NCBI RefSeq assembly: GCF_905404315.1
Contig: NC_066311.1
Location: 3,410,001 to 3,474,000 of the forward strand
DNA: 64,000 bases
From: Leptidea sinapis
Taxonomy: Eukaryota > Arthropoda > Insecta > Lepidoptera > Pieridae
Direction of reading: 5' to 3'
Shown here: piece after piece, positions 54,043-64,000 of the stretch
Position numbering within the stretch: position 1 is the first letter of the stretch
How the letters are laid out: each line of letters begins with the position of its first letter
The notes under the pieces: generated by a model
The model's input: only the letters and a program-made list of their open reading frames with translations
Told to the model about the DNA's origin: nothing
Databases searched by the model: none
Translations under genes and position numbers: made by a program

Positions 54043-54339
54043 CTGAAGCGTGCATATCATATAGGCAATTAGGCAGTGCCTACCTAGTTATGAACCTAAA
54101 TAAATACAGCACTAGTGTAAATTAAACACAAATAAATTAACTTTAACAAACTAGTGTTAAAGTTAATTTAGTTTAATTTGGTTCCGTTATTTTACCAAAC
54201 TTCTATTGAACACCCACTCATAAAAATTTTCCTTTCTCTAAATACAAAATATCTACGGTAAGCAATCTTTCCTCATACCGAAGCTCAACTACGACTAGTT
54301 AGATTCACAGTGCCTACCTTGGTAGAAAACCAATGCACG
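54043..54339. mobile_element. hAT-type MITE, second copy
   Basis: Colinear with 48834-49090: gcgtgcatatcatataggca, acttctattgaacacccact, ccgaagctcaactacgacta, gaaaaccaatgcacgc. Ends have decayed (ctgaagcgtgcat) and no exact 8-bp duplication remains. It has an extra ~40 bp with an internal palindrome near 54135-54170. Confidence 0.85.
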
Positions 54340-54389
54340 CCCCGATTGATTATACATATTATTATTATCTATGATTTTCATTTGACATT

Positions 54390-54464
54390 ACACAGTCATC
54401 CACATAGAAATCCTAATTTAAGTTTTTTTTTAAATAAAAGAACAACGTCTCTCGGATCTGCTAG
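54390..54464 (+). mobile_element. Helitron 3' end fragment
   Basis: agaacaacgtctctcggatc then tgCTAG|T resembles the 3' ends at 6291 and 19922. The 5' part is not recognised. Confidence 0.6.
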
Positions 54465-54694
54465 TTATGAAGATAAGGGATGTGCTATACACATATAAGG
54501 ACAAATATCGTTCGCAGTCTGACAGCGGAACGGTAAAAGTCTGCATAACACAATGTAAGAACAAGTTTCTCTTTTCGTGACTGTCAATTGTCACTGTCCG
54601 AATGAAATCTGAACTGAATGTTTTACATTGCTGCATATTGTCAGTTTACACATTTGTACATATTGTAAATGCGGCAATGTATCGACATAGCAGT

Positions 54695-55075
54695 CCACTG
54701 ACCTGTTAATAAATACCTCTGGGCACGCTGTTTGACAGCAAATTTTTAGTGCCTATTTGAAGCGCCACTCGCGAGCGTCCAGAGAACTAATTTTGACGTA
54801 TAAAACAAATGGCTGCAAACGTACAATATTCTGAAGTATTTTTGCAATTTGAATTAATTTCGTTCGTTTACTAAACTTCAAGAATAAACGTAATAAAGTA
54901 CATAATTTTTTTTTGTAAATAGTTTCCCACCATCTATCTTTGTTTGCTGAGGTTGTCATCACTAGTTTCAGTACCGCAGACTCTCGCTACATGGCCAACA
55001 GCGCCAAAATGGCGAATATCAAACAGGCACTTTGACAGCCAGACAGTCCAGTGGTATATTTATTGGTCAGTGTGG
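54695..55075. mobile_element. TIR element with ~28-bp ends (copy 1)
   Basis: The left end ccactgacctgttaataaat, acctctgg is inverse to ccagtggtatatttattggt, cagtgtgg at the right. Internal atttgaagcgccactcgcga, ttgtaaatagtttcccacca and aaaatggcgaatatcaaac are shared with 62789-63190. Non-coding, ~380 bp, superfamily unknown. Confidence 0.82.
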
Positions 55076-55354
55076 CAGTCGAACATTATTATGTTGTAAT
55101 CTGTGGCATGTTATGTAAAAGACAATGTAAGCGCATTCTCATATAAAAATCGACTGTGAATAATATAACTAAATAAAATACGAGACGCCGTGAACGTCGC
55201 TCTAATGACTATGGCCAACCTTGAAAATCAAATAATCGCGATTCCAGTTTACATAGTAGTGTTAATATTGGGTGATGGATTGAGTACAATAGCGGGCTTA
55301 CTTTGTTCCATGAACTGTTTTGCCAACGGATTCTAGAATGATATTTCGTTCAAT
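55076..55354. other. No gene recognised
   Basis: Unique A+T-rich sequence between two elements. Confidence 0.4.
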
Positions 55355-55356
55355 TA

Positions 55357-56619
55357 CATAGGCTGCACTAAAAGTATCGGGAATGGAATATTTCCACTGT
55401 TCCTCTCATGTTAAAATATTTTTAATTGAAAACTCCTTGGTTGTAAAAATCGAATACAATTTATTTATTTAAAAAAGATTCTCGGTCTTGTCACAAGGTC
55501 TTGTCAATCTTGTTAAGTCGTTGAGAAAATGGAATTGACTCGAGAAAATTCTAGAGCGATGATTTATTATGACTTTCGAAGTGGTTTAACACAAAAACAG
55601 TGTGTTGACCGGATGATTTCTGCATTTTGTGATGAAGCCCCATCCAAAACTACAATTTATCGCTAGTTTGCTGAATTCCAACGTGGACGTGTCAAGCTCA
55701 GTGATGATCCCCGTCAAGGTCGTCCAAAAACTGCAGTCACCAAAGAAAACGTTGATGCTGTGCGTAAGCTGATTGAGGAAGATCGACATGTGACATACCG
55801 CGAAATTCAGACAACTGTAGACATTGACATGAGTCAAATACAAATAATCTTGCATGAACAATTAGGTGTAAAAAATTTGTTTTCCCGATGGATACCGCAT
55901 TTGCTCTGTGAAGAGCTAAAAGCGGTTCGCGTTACTTGGTGCGTCAGAACTCTCGAAAGATTCCACGCAGGATCCTCAAATGCTGTATACAACATCGTAT
56001 CAGGTGACGAATCCTGGATATAAGCGTACGAACCCGAAACAAAAAACCACGAGTTTGGGTGTTCGAAAATGAGTTAAAGCCAACAAAAATTGTTCGTTCA
56101 CGGAGTGTTGCAAAAAAAATGGTGGCCACGTTTGTCTTCAAAACCGGCCATGTTGCGACTATTCCTCTTGAGGGACAAAGAACGATTAATGCAGAATGTT
56201 ATGCTAGCATTTGTTTGCCACAGGTCGTTACTGAACTCCGTAAAGAGAACTGCCACCGCCACATCATCCTCCATCACGACAATGCGAGTTCTCACACCGC
56301 GCACAGAGCAAAAGAGTTTTTAGAACAAGAAAACATAGAATTATTAGACCATCCGTCGTACAGCCCCGACCTAAGTCCTAATGATTTCTATACTTTCCCC
56401 AAAATAAAGAATAAATTGCGTGGTCAGAGATTTTCATCACCTAAAAAAGCTGTGGACGCCCCCAACTTCCGAATGGAATGGTTGCTTCACTGATTGGTTC
56501 CATCGTATGGAAAAATGTGTCAAATTTCGCGGAGAATACTTCAAAAAGCAATAAATACATTTTTAAATAGTAATGTTGTGTCACTTCCTTGATTCCCGAA
56601 ATTTTCAGTGCCGCCCTCG
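55357..56619 (+). mobile_element. mariner element, full-length with both ends (1263 bp)
   Basis: Left catAGGCTGCACTAAAAGT and right inverse end acTGAAAATTTCGGGAAT-type repeats are bounded by TA at 55355-55356 and 56620-56621. The length is normal for mariner. It carries one mutated transposase gene. Confidence 0.9.
55529..56554 (+). pseudogene. mariner transposase pseudogene
   Basis: ATG 55529 opens MELTRENSRAMIYYDFRSGL then the helix-turn-helix region; FAEFQRGRVKLSDDPRQGRP, LHEQLGVKNLFSRWIPHLL and SGDESWI follow in one frame, with TAG at 55664-55666 (at a position normally Trp) and TAA at 56021-56023. A shift near 56050 moves to frame 1 with VWVFENELKPTKIVRSRSVA, IILHHDNASSHTAHRA and YSPDLSPNDF. 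Exactly 34 residues lie between the second and third catalytic Asp (D,D34D). Near 56455 about ten codons are missing with another shift, then SEWNGCFTDWFHRMEKCVKF to stop 56552-56554. All three catalytic Asp are preserved, unlike the copy at 10984, but the gene is dead. Confidence 0.93.
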
Positions 56620-56621
56620 TA

Positions 56622-57109
56622 GGACTTATTAAGTAAAGATATGGCCGCGATTGATTGCCACTGGACATTCATTTTAACAATTTTGCTACAGGTCCGGGTG
56701 CCTATTATATTTTATTATGAGAAAAAGTTTTGCAACAAGTAAATGGCCAACTTGACCGCCCCAATATGTCCATAACATATATACATAGTGCATGAGGGTA
56801 AGTCCGGATACTTCAGCACACAACCAGCGCTCCGCATTGATAGCCACGGGGAAAAAAAGCGAAGGAAAGAACAAAATGACTTTTCGTGATATTTTCGACT
56901 TACCCTGTATCCGAACGTATCCTGGTGCAACTAAAAACATTACTAATAACAAATTGTCAAACGAAAATGCGTCTACGGGATCCTACTAAAGAAAAAGATT
57001 GTAGAGAAGTATAGTAGAGATGCTGAAATGTTTCAAAAGTAATACGATCCATTAACTATGAGATATATTATTACTCCAGAACATCAGTAACAAGTTGATG
57101 GATACTAAT
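56622..57109. other. No gene recognised
   Basis: Overlapping ORFs on both strands at 56686-56952 have no domain. Confidence 0.4.
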
Positions 57110-57375
57110 AATATTGACACACTTTTTACACAAATTATCATGCCCCAAGTTAAGCATATATAGCCTGTGTTATGGATTACAAGACAATGATATATTTAAT
57201 ACAATATACTTATTTAAACATACATATATTCAAATAAACATACATAAATACATTTAAACATCCATGACTCGGAAACAAACATCTATATTCATCATTTAAA
57301 TGCTTGCACCTACCGGGATTCGAACCCGGGACCTCTAGCTTAGTAGGTAGGATCGCTAACCACTCGGCTATACAG
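57110..57375 (-). repeat. tRNA-derived SINE, head and body
   Basis: Minus-strand order: ctgtatagccgagtggttag (A-box-like TAGCCGAGTGG, as in class II tRNAs), ggtcccgggttcgaatcccg (perfect B box GGTTCGAATCC), then body gtttgtttccgagtcatgga and tattgtattaaatatatcat to cttggggcatgataattt. Related copies at 12985 and 19032. Confidence 0.82.
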
Positions 57376-57549
57376 TTTCTCAGATATTAGGCTAAAATGA
57401 ATACTATCACTTCGGTCCAAAAACCAACAACAGAAAAACTAGCTACTGCGTTACTGTTAAACGGACAAAAAAAATCTATAAAGTACTTTCTTGGATTTAG
57501 TTTCGTTTTTAGAACACACAGCAATTATTTTTTAAAAATATTATTAATC

Positions 57550-57849
57550 TTTTTTATGACAATAAGGGACGAGACGAGCAGGACGTTCAGCTGATGGTAA
57601 TTGATACTCCCTGCCCATTACAATGCAGTGCTGCTTGGAATTTTTGAAAAACCCAATAATTCTGAGAGGCACTACAATTGTGCTCGTCACTTTGAGACGT
57701 AAGATGGTAAGTTTCATTTGCCCCAAAATTTCACTAGCTACGGCGCCCTTCAGACCGAAACACAGTAATGCTTACACATTACTGCTTCACGACAGAAATA
57801 GGCGCCGTTTTGGTACCCATAATCTAGCCAGCATCGTGTGCAAAAGGAG
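57550..57849 (-). repeat. SINE-like family, full-length
   Basis: ttttatgacaataagggacg, agacgagcaggacgttcagc, gatggtaattgatact to ggcgccgttttggtacccat, aatctagccagcatcgtgtg-caaaaggag. Minus orientation, complete except for the first few bases. Confidence 0.9.
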
Positions 57850-58157
57850 TAATTAATGTACAGTTTTTACTTAATTACGTATGATTTTATTAATATGTAT
57901 GATCAATAAGACCAAAGTTATGAAGTAGAAGTAAAGTTTCCAATTAAGGTTTCGTGTCTGACTTGGCCTTATCTTATCTCACGATTATACGAAAAACAGA
58001 TTTTTCCTGTTTTGGTGAATGAATATAAATATTCTTAGGTACACCTTTACTAACTTGCTAGAGAATATATTCTGGCGCCATAAAAATATCGGAATAATCT
58101 TTAGTAATTTTTAAACAAAAAAAAAAGGAAATTGCTTCTGTAAACACATTTTTAAAA
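57850..58157. other. No gene recognised
   Basis: Unique A+T-rich sequence. Confidence 0.4.
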
Positions 58158-58167
58158 AAAGGCCACT

Positions 58168-58378
58168 AAGATAATTTATTGAAGTAGGCGTTATTTGAGG
58201 AAATCCATAATTATTCAAATGTTTTGAGCCTTCTTGAGTGTAAATTTCGCTAAGATGCGTCTGCAATCAATTCATCACATGTTTCGCCTCTACACGAGGC
58301 ATTCTCAGGAGATGTTGACTCGCCAAATTCTGGCACGAGAGTGAAATTTACACTCACGAAGGCTCACAGCATTTGAAT
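58168..58378 (+). mobile_element. Palindromic short element with 10-bp target duplication (copy 2)
   Basis: Flanked by AAAGGCCACT at 58158-58167 and 58379-58388. caaatgttttgagccttctt, gagtgtaaattt is inverse to aaatttacactcacgaaggc, tcacagcatttg. The centre gtttcgcctctacacgaggc is identical to 4885-5069. Confidence 0.87.
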
Positions 58379-58388
58379 AAAGGCCACT

Positions 58389-59257
58389 TATTTAAATTTA
58401 AGTTCATTGTAGATCTCATCAACAAAACTGAAACTTCATTACAATGGAAAAATCTGAATGAATGTTTTCAAAATACAAAAAAAAAACATTCCATAATAGT
58501 CCACAAACTTTGCTCTCAAGTTCAAAAGTATACAAATGAAAATACTTAAAAAAAACTAAAAACACGCTTTGGTTGAAAAGATAATGGTTGAAATTTCCAA
58601 TCAACATCAATTCCTGCCTTATCGACGATAGATGAAAAAATTATATAAATTAACAAACCCTTTTTTTTGCAAATTGAAAAATGGAATAGTTCTATCAAAT
58701 TAATGTATTGTCATCGGTCCTCGATAAATCTACGAAGTTTGAACGAAATTTGGCCGTTTAAAGTGGTTCAATAGCGCGCCCAAATGAGTCGGTCACAAAC
58801 AAACAAACATACATACAAGTGAAACTATTAAAAAGCGTATAATAATAAACTCGTCTTGCTAGATAAACTTCTACCACTCAGGTCTCTCGTCCCGAGCTCC
58901 CTTTCCAATAAACTCCAAAAAACCTGCAATTCTTACCCGCTAAAATGATTTCTGACAGGTTATTTTAATACATACTTTACCCCGTGCGTCAAATTATTTG
59001 AAATATTCAATCTCTCAACTCGAAGTAGGTACAATTGATCTTAACTTCGAAGTCAAATATTTACTTACAAAAACTTGGAATATTTAAGTACAAATAGTTG
59101 AACTTTTCGTAAAACTCTAGTGAACAGAAATTTTTTGCTTCCTTTCGATTCTACTTTCAGAGGTTCGTCTATAATGCTCCTTATGTAACCGTTTGCTTTA
59201 AATAACTATTTGTTGGTGGCGGATGGTGTAGTAATAATTTAAAAAAAGTGTGTGTTT
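58389..59257. other. No gene recognised
   Basis: A+T-rich sequence. A caaacaaacaaacatacata run at about 58798 recalls a Helitron 5' end, but no ends could be defined. Confidence 0.4.
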
Positions 59258-59534
59258 ACTTATGAATGCACGCAAGAAGTAATACTTTTTTGGCCAAACA
59301 TAGCAAAAATCCTTAAAATTATTTATTTTGTCTGTCCTAATAATGGACGAAGAAACCAAAAAAAAAAAAAATAACGAATGCCGCAAACGTCAGAAAATTT
59401 TAAACAACTATCAACTGATGTTATTTTTGTATTATACTATCAACCCTGTTAATTTTGTATTACAGTGATGCGCGCGCATCTTAAAATTTCTCTCTCATCA
59501 CTTTCTCATAATGCACCTAAAGAAGTATAACTTC
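59258..59534 (-). mobile_element. Dispersed element with AAGTTATACTTC ends (copy 2)
   Basis: tgaatgcacgcaagaagtaa at the left, gatgcgcgcgcatcttaaaa and ctaaagaagtataacttc at the right; inverse of 37665-38000. Confidence 0.8.
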
Positions 59535-60659
59535 AAAAATATTCATTGCTACATTTACTAACACATTCTACATTTCCGTAGCTCTAACTCTCGTATAATA
59601 TTAATATTTTAATTAGTTCGTACAAGGCAACATCGCATACCCACTTACAGCTATGTCACGATCTATGTGTGTTTTTAGACCGTGTTCGTATCGCAACCCA
59701 GGTCATCGCGTGAGAACTAACTGTAATGCTTCTGTTTTATTTAATATGGTTACCACCCTATATCCCGCTTGCTGCTGAATGTGGCTTTGTGCTAGCGGAT
59801 TTGTTCAAATTTTACAATTAAAATTGGAATATTAGAAAGAAAAAAACTGCAGATGAAGCGCCGGCCAAAATATGTTGGCAAAATCACCAGACTATGGGTG
59901 GGCGAGGAAAGTTTTTGTGATGCGTTGTTAGAATGCGTTGAGTCATACATACATTTGATCTGCGACGCTGAAACAATGGCTTAAATGGATTTATGTATTA
60001 GCTAAGAGGTCTATGATTAATTTTTTTACTACAAGTATCATGTGCTTATTTTGTTTCTGTCTTAGAAGAATATTTCTTTCTTCTAGTGGTAAGTACTTGT
60101 AAGTTATTATTGCGTTAAAGATAATTTTTTGCTATTTGATACTAATTTGTGTCTGTTGAGTGTCCGTTTTTTGTCCTCTTCTTATCGAAATTATGGTTTT
60201 CCTTTGATTCTTTTTCTTTGCGGTCTTCACCATATGGTTGCTTTAATAATCTCTCGCCTGTAAGCATTGCCTGACCTGCCCATTTTCACTGTAACCTTGG
60301 TCTTTGGCTCCTGTTGGTCTTCTCTCTTAACCTTTAGCATGCTTCGCTCCATTCCTCCTCTTTAAAAATAGTGGTACCATAGTGAATTGCGTGCCACAGT
60401 TCCGCGTCGTTCACGGCAGTTTTTGAATTCTTTCACTGGATTTTTACCGCCGAATTCCAACATTGTACTACACGCTACTTCAGCATTTACATACAAAGCA
60501 AAAAAGCTTCAATTAAGTCTTACCCGACAGGAAAGGGAAGTAGTTTGCTAAGAAATAGAAAAATACGCAGGATTATTTAGGAATAAAACTTTTCGATCCA
60601 TTGGATCAAACTCAAACACGGTACTTTGACGGGGTACACAATAATATGACATAGACGAA
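59535..60659. other. No gene recognised
   Basis: No repeat or domain identified. Confidence 0.4.
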
Positions 60660-60889
60660 TCTTCATTAGCCGAAAGACGTCCACTGTAAGACACACGATC
60701 GGTCCTGCGCTGCCCTCATCCAACGTATTCAGGCGATCTTGACCACATCGTCGGTCCATCTTGTAGGGGGCCTATCAACACTACATCTTCCGGTACGTGG
60801 TCGCCATTCGAAGACTTTACTGCCCCAACAGTCATCTGTCCGTCGAGCTATGTGCCCTGCCCACTGCCACTTCAGTTTCGCAATCATTT
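60660..60889 (-). pseudogene. RTE-type LINE 3' end
   Basis: agccgaaagacgtccactgt, cgatcggtcctgcgctgccc, tcatccaacgtattcaggcg, atcttgtagggggcctatca and tgccacttcagtttcgcaat are the inverse of the C-terminal coding block (KLKWQWAGHIARRTD-like, through LVKIA.IRWMRAAQDR) of lepidopteran RTE elements. Several frameshifts; the best-preserved RTE coding end in the window for the central part. Confidence 0.87.
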
Positions 60890-61176
60890 GCGACTAATCT
60901 TTTTTTTTGTTGTATAGGTATTCATTTTAAAATTAATAGTAAGCGAAGTTACTTAAAAATGACCTGTCGAAGTTTTGATCGTAGATGTGACGTTGACACC
61001 CCTTTACGCTTCTCGTGCTAAACCTGTGTGAATGAATGAACGCTAGGAGGGTAGATGTTCAACTCATATCCGATTTCTGGATAACTTTAGGGTAGGGAAT
61101 ACACCTTATATAATATAAAATGACATTTATACCTAATATGAATCATTAACACATAAAATATTATTATTTGTTTCAG
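60890..61176. other. No gene recognised
   Basis: Nothing supportable. Confidence 0.4.
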
Positions 61177-61283
61177 GTATAGCAATCACGAAAATATGGA
61201 TGATGACCGTTTTATTAACGGTATGTTTGTTTGCAAATATCATTTTTGTATGTGATTCTATACCATTCCCGAGAATTGGGTAA
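61177..61283 (+). other. Candidate small exon with secretory-leader-like ORF
   Basis: A good acceptor (ttattatttgtttcag) ends at 61176. From ATG 61200 a 27-codon frame reads MMTVLLTVCLFANIIFVCDS then IPFPRIG and stop 61281-61283: a hydrophobic leader followed by a short tail ending in Gly. Alternatives: a donor gtatgt at 61221 would make a 44-nt exon with the better-context ATG at 61196 (MDDDRFIN), and a donor gtaatt at 61280 would splice out just before the stop. Nothing upstream or downstream confirms a gene; chance is quite possible. Confidence 0.22.
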
Positions 61284-61578
61284 TTTTAATTCGTACAATT
61301 TGGCTTACAAACAAGATAAAACAAACTCTCTTTAATAATAATAATAATTATATTGAGAGTCGTCCGACACTAACTAGCTTGTTACCGAGAGGTTTACCAA
61401 TATTTAAGAGTAACTTGTTTTGTAATATATAACAAAAACCGGCTCTCGGAGTTGTCGCGCTGTGCCACTTAACACGAAATGTATTTTTTGGGTTCTCTCT
61501 TATGCTACGTGAAAACTAGACGCGACTATGAGTTGGAACGGATGATGAAAATAAAAAAGAGACAGCTATATAATATAA
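61284..61578. other. No gene recognised
   Basis: Nothing supportable beyond a short AAT run at about 61337-61350. Confidence 0.4.
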
Positions 61579-61774
61579 CTAGCAGTTCCCGCACGCTTCG
61601 CTGTACGTATTTTAAAAGGAAATAAATTCATGAATGAACGTTGGAATCCGTAGCCATATACCATCTAGGATAAATTTCGAATCGAATGGTGGTAGTTTCA
61701 TGTGGATACGATCTGTGGTGTAGGCTTGAAAGAGCCTCAAACAAAGACCATTTTCATTATATATATTATATAGA
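61579..61774 (-). mobile_element. Non-autonomous Helitron (196 bp)
   Basis: Inserted between A and T. Plus-strand CTAGcagttcccgcacgctt-cgctg is the inverse of a Helitron 3' end; the far end on the minus strand starts TCTATATAATATATATAATG. A different subfamily from the others here (cagcgaagcgtgcgggaact-gCTAG end). Confidence 0.86.
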
Positions 61775-61936
61775 TTTGAAAAAGCTATACAGTATAATTT
61801 TAAAAGCGTTTGCTATTTTCAATATATGTTTAATTTATTCTTAAATGTAATTATTTTCTTTTGAAATGTTCTAAACGTGGAAACTTGTAATTGGCCTTCA
61901 AAATTTTGTTAAGTAGTTTGTAATATTTCTTAGCTT

Positions 61937-62010
61937 GCGTATAGACGCAGAGGTCACTTCATTGTGTCTTCTACTATATTTATCGTTCAGTTGATTGTTT
62001 GACCTGATAT
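61937..62010 (+). repeat. CR1-like LINE fragment
   Basis: gcgtatagacgcagaggtca, cttcattgtgtcttctacta and gttgattgtttgacctgat correspond to the [25 protein letters not shown]-coding part of 5149-5672. Confidence 0.68.
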
Positions 62011-62462
62011 TCATCTATTATTTAACCTCCTATAACCCCTAGCTGGGACATTACCCTTCCCATGGACTTACCAACCTTTCGATTATCAAGATCTACATCC
62101 CATTTGCGCCAAGCCACTACGACTCCGACACCAATGGATGGGCACTGATACCCAGTGAGCTCCCCTCCCCCATAGCCCCCGTGTCGGTAAAGCTACCTCC
62201 ACCACGTTTGACGGGTAACCGCCGAGGAACATTTCGGAACCATCTACTTCAGGTCAATTGAAGGCCACCGCGCCCGTTGCTCGGATAACCGAGATGAGGT
62301 GGCTACTTGGCCAACTTTTTTGGGTGAGCACCCTGAAGTACAGCTGAACACCCTATACCGACTGTCCACTAACAGACGTGACAACATACATCGCGCCTGT
62401 TTTCAACTTTCCCTCAAGGTACTAGTAGATAGGGACAGCGGGACAGAGGGCATCCACAGTGA
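62011..62462. other. GC-rich repeat-like stretch, unclassified
   Basis: Much less A+T-rich than its surroundings (cacgtttgacgggtaaccgc, aggccaccgcgcccgttgct). Probably part of the RTE-type element whose 3' end follows on the minus strand, but I see no coding motif in it. Confidence 0.4.
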
Positions 62463-62580
62463 CTATCGCGTTCGGTCCTGAGTATCTCTTGATTTCACTC
62501 CAGGTCTTTCCGATATCTTTCGCTTCGCCAATGACAGTCTGCCGTTAGGACGGCCGCGTTTGCTTGTTCCTTGAAGGTTC
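62463..62580 (-). pseudogene. LINE (RTE-like) C-terminal remnant
   Basis: A minus-strand frame reads RQTVIGEAKDIGKTWSEIKR then YSGPNA, with GRPNGRLS in another frame just upstream, resembling the GRPK.TWR.TV...(K)..GKTW.E(I/L)K.LA.DR.(R)W block at the end of RTE-like LINE proteins. Two frameshifts within 100 bp. Confidence 0.65.
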
Positions 62581-62788
62581 CAGTCTATCTCAACAATGGG
62601 TGTGTGGCAGTAGACCATACTATGGAATGGACTCCAGGCAGCTACAAAGTGGGTTTTTTTGAAAGAAAATCGTGAACTTCTGGTGTAGCAAGATGGGCGA
62701 TCTTCACTCACATATTTGAACCTCATATTCCATAATAACAGTGCAGCTTACCATGTATAGATGTTATTGACACTAGTAAGACATGGGT

Positions 62789-63190
62789 TTCACTAACTGA
62801 CCTGTATAAATACCACTGGGCAGGCTGTTCTATTAGTTTGACGGCAATTTTTTGTGCATATTTGAAGCGCTACTCGCGAGCGCCCAGAGAACTAACTAAT
62901 TTTGACGCAAATGGCTGCGATGGAACGTACAATTGAAGAAACTCTGAAGTAGTTTTGAATTACTTTCGTTCGTTTTCCGTCTTATTTATACTTCAAGAAT
63001 CAACGTAATAAAGTAAACAATTTTTTTTTGTAAATAGTTTCCCAGCATCTATCGATGTTTGCTGAGGTTATTACTAGTTTTAGTACAGCAGACTCGCTAC
63101 ATTCGACCAAAATGGCGAATATCAAACTGTCACAAAAGCAGTTTGACAACCGCCAGTCCAGTGTTATATAGTAGAGGCCAGTGGTTTCAC
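62789..63190. mobile_element. TIR element with ~28-bp ends (copy 2)
   Basis: Left cactaactgacctgtataaat, accactggg versus right ccagtgttatatagtagagg, ccagtgg: the same ends as 54695-55075 but more diverged. Shared interior atttgaagcgctactcgcga and ttgtaaatagtttcccagca. Confidence 0.82.
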
Positions 63191-63671
63191 TGTTGGTGGC
63201 TTGCTCGATAAGGATTTCTGTCAGTATCTTAATTTTTTTAATAAATTCTAAAGGCGTCAACTCTTGAGCTATATAAAATTAAGAGGGGGCAATACAATTT
63301 GATGTTGAAGAACACGGGTATGCATTATGGCTCCGTTTCTCAGTAGTCGATACAATAAGTGTTTCACCTCAGACTATTGTCTGTTGAGGCAAATGAGACG
63401 GAACCCAGATATATCTGTTTATATTATTTATGCTTGACCAACTTGTGTAATACTGTAATAATTTAACGACGACACTCATTAAAGTTATACGTAAAATTAA
63501 CTTAATCTGAACGCAGTTGTTTCTGTACGATGTTTAATAACATTTGATTAGGGAATTAACTGTTGGAGAAGTTACTAACAGTTTTTTCAAATATGCTTTC
63601 CATCTGAGTATTATCTAAAAATATGCGAAAAATATTAACTATCCGTTTTTAAAATAAGATTTTCGTGACTT
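63191..63671. other. No gene recognised
   Basis: A+T-rich; nothing seen. Confidence 0.4.
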
Positions 63672-63674
63672 TAA

Positions 63675-63913
63675 CGGCCTTACAAATAAAAATGGCATAG
63701 AGTTATAACTAAGCATAAACCAAGAATATGTAAAATGTTTACAAATAGACATTTTGCTTACGAATGGTTTGTTCGTACTTAACGTTTCCCGCGTTTACGA
63801 AAACTTCAGAATTATCATTGTATTGACAGTGTTGTCAACAATATTGTAAACATTTTGCATTTTCTTTGTTTATCATCAGTTATAACTTTATACCAAGTTT
63901 ATTTGTAAGGCCG
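63675..63913. mobile_element. MITE with ~70-bp inverted repeats and TAA duplication (239 bp)
   Basis: cggccttacaaataaaaatg, agttataactaagcataaac, tgtaaaatgtttacaa at the left is inverse to ttgtaaacattttgcatttt, gtttatcatcagttataact, agtttatttgtaaggccg at the right. TAA at 63672-63674 and 63914-63916. The TWA duplication points to PIF/Harbinger or a similar superfamily. Confidence 0.9.
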
Positions 63914-64000
63914 TAAGAATTTAATATTATAATTAGTATTCATACGATAATGTTCTGATATCAGCCATAACATGAATAATAACCGGCAATTTCGTAAAAG

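Noticed and set aside
1..64000. CRISPR arrays, operons, ribosome-binding sites, bacterial elements
   Set aside because: No regularly spaced short repeats or prokaryotic gene organisation. The sequence is clearly eukaryotic.

Overview
The window looks like intergenic or intronic DNA from a butterfly or moth (Lepidoptera). It is A+T-rich and has no long open reading frame, no operon-like layout and no complete host protein-coding gene I can support. It is densely packed with transposable-element families typical of lepidopteran genomes: Helitron copies ending in CTAG, 3' ends of CR1/Jockey-like and RTE-like LINEs, a roughly 300-bp SINE-like family ending in a cATAAAA tail, tRNA-derived repeats, two mariners and many MITEs. 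The assignment rests on recognising these families by eye. No database was searched.

Layout. 1-9 kb holds a palindromic element with a 12-bp target duplication, a CR1-like LINE 3' end, a Helitron and a SINE copy, then a 173-bp tandem duplication. 10-19 kb holds two copies of a ~335-bp repeat, each followed by a decayed LINE reverse-transcriptase C-terminus, a decayed mariner, a LINE with two internally deleted derivatives, and a MITE nested inside another MITE. 19-29 kb holds a Helitron, SINEs, tRNA-like units inside a composite inverted/tandem repeat, and three copies of a PIF/Harbinger-type MITE with TAA target duplications. 29-42 kb is poorer in recognisable repeats. It contains the more gene-like or regulatory-like signals: a GC-rich stretch with E-box, CRE and MEF2-like sites, a second GC-rich island, and a possible BED-finger remnant. 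42-57 kb is again element-rich: RTE ends, two adjacent long hairpins, the second tRNA-like cluster, an internally deleted Harbinger element with remnants of both of its genes, a hAT MITE with a perfect 8-bp target duplication, Helitrons, and a 1263-bp mariner with both ends. 57-64 kb has more SINE, RTE, Helitron and MITE copies, a candidate small exon that could encode a secretory leader, and a terminal MITE with long inverted repeats.

How the parts relate. Nothing forms a pathway. The relationships are parasitic: non-autonomous elements borrow ends from autonomous ones. The SINE tail resembles CR1 LINE tails, the Harbinger MITEs share TWA targets with the larger Harbinger, and internally deleted LINE copies share the ends of the longer one. 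The most unusual structures are the tRNA-bearing composite repeat (22.8-23.3 and 45.6-46.0 kb), the collapsed Harbinger at 46.67-47.19 kb, the twin hairpins at 44.75-44.98 kb, the paired micro-exon-like segments at 26.9-27.0 kb and the leader-peptide-like exon at 61.2 kb.
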